From the IMG/VR virus record IMGVR_UViG_3300036829_000063, positions 1 through 52,396 of that record: a stretch of DNA of 52,396 nucleotides; one strand, 5' to 3'. Position 1 is the first letter of the stretch; each line of letters starts with the position of its first letter. Below the pieces are notes generated by a model, which saw nothing but the letters and a program-made list of their open reading frames with translations, had not been told where the DNA came from and did no database searches. This DNA is from a virus. Made by a program: the position numbers and the translations under genes. Positions 51,907 to 52,396 of the stretch are shown in pieces.

Positions 51907-52396
51907 CTAATACGACTGGGCCACTTGCCAGTGAGCCCACGCCGCACAAGGTGAGCCGTACGTGGCCGTCATGTAGCCCAGTCCCCACCGGATCTGGGTG
52001 GACGCGCTGGTCTGCCAGTCCGCCCCGGCCGACGCCATCTTGGAGCCGGGCAACGCCTGAGGTATGCCGTACGCGCCCGAGCTGGGGTTGGTGGCCGTCA
52101 CGACTCCTCCTGACTCCCGCTCAAAGATCGAGATGGCACACGAGGCCGAGGATGGGTCTGTCTGGGCCTCCACGATGCTCTCCCAGCTCCCGGACACGCT
52201 GGGGGTTACTGGGGTATGGCTGGGAGCTGGGGCTGTCTGAGCCGCAGCCAGGGCCGCGCGCCGGGCCGCTTCCCGCCGGGCTCGGGCTCGGACCTTGGCC
52301 CGGTGGACACGCCGGGCCTGGACAGCCAGCCACGCGTGGGCCGTCGCGTGGTGAGCCTCGGCCACGTCGTTGGGTGTGGGCACGGGTGGAGCCGCT
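51907..52396 (-). CDS. SLT-type transglycosylase (5' end may lie outside window)
   Basis: At least 158 residues from GTG 52383; the frame remains open to the window edge, so the true start may lie beyond. A basic helical N-terminal part (RRVHRAKVRARARREAARRA) and a Pro/Thr linker precede the domain CAISIFERESGGVVTA, SGAYGIPQALPGSKMASAG, TQIRWGLGYMTATYGSPCAA. The Glu of ERESGG is the likely catalytic acid. This is the actinobacterial SLT/Rpf-like fold with a TQI-x-WGL-x-Y ending, which cleaves peptidoglycan. It could be a lysin or a tail-borne wall-opening enzyme. No signal peptide is visible in the part seen. Confidence 0.85.
   Translation of the reverse strand, partial: AAPPVPTPNDVAEAHHATAHAWLAVQARRVHRAKVRARARREAARRAALAAAQTAPAPSHTPVTPSVSGSWESIVEAQTDPSSASCAISIFERESGGVVTATNPSSGAYGIPQALPGSKMASAGADWQTSASTQIRWGLGYMTATYGSPCAAWAHWQVAQSY

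Overview
This window is part of a tailed double-stranded DNA phage (Caudoviricetes) with a very GC-rich genome. The host is almost certainly an actinobacterium. The evidence for that is the strong G/C bias at third codon positions, an actinobacterial-type SLT transglycosylase, a DUF4190-like membrane protein, an actinophage-type terminase, and dense blocks of tiny overlapping genes. No integrase, lysogeny repressor of known type, tRNA, CRISPR array, reverse transcriptase or insertion sequence was recognised by eye, so the lifestyle is undetermined. The ends look cut rather than natural: the first gene lacks its 3' end, the last is open at its 5' end, and tape measure, baseplate and most tail genes are missing.

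Minus strand, about 37.4 kb down to 1. Read in the direction of transcription, it starts with a replication arm: initiator-like HTH protein, small loader-like protein, DNA methyltransferase, DnaB/RepA-like helicase, RuvC-like resolvase, ParB/Srx-like protein. Next come a papain-like cysteine peptidase, a Gly/Arg-rich protein, a DUF932-like protein, a TOPRIM (Topo VI-A/Spo11-like) protein, a second methyltransferase, a DnaQ-like exonuclease and many small hypotheticals. A tail-fibre-like module (22.4-13.3 kb) holds a 1521-residue protein with an embedded PhoD-like phosphatase and about 18 short repeats. A membrane/zinc block lies at 12.4-10.5 kb. The head module (9.8-0 kb) runs membrane-anchored GH5 hydrolase, probable small terminase, large terminase, one open frame fusing portal, ClpP-like protease and HK97-type capsid protein, and a GT4 glycosyltransferase.

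Plus strand, about 37.7 kb to 51.8 kb. This is an early/accessory arm. It starts with an HTH protein and its paralogue fused to a GIY-YIG nuclease, followed by a DpdA-like tRNA-guanine-transglycosylase homologue, a YqaJ exonuclease and RecT/Bet annealing protein pair, an HNH nuclease, a secreted lectin-like protein, and a run of small promoter-headed or translationally coupled genes. A convergent SLT transglycosylase closes the window on the minus strand.

Regulation is unusually legible. Fourteen copies of a palindrome with core CACGTG or CACGCGTG, ideally CCACACGTGTGG, sit at transcription-unit starts on both strands. In most copies a -10-like hexamer directly abuts the palindrome. This looks like one regulator controlling both arms. 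Most units end in strong GC-rich hairpins, and many genes share a GGAGAGGAG-type ribosome-binding leader.
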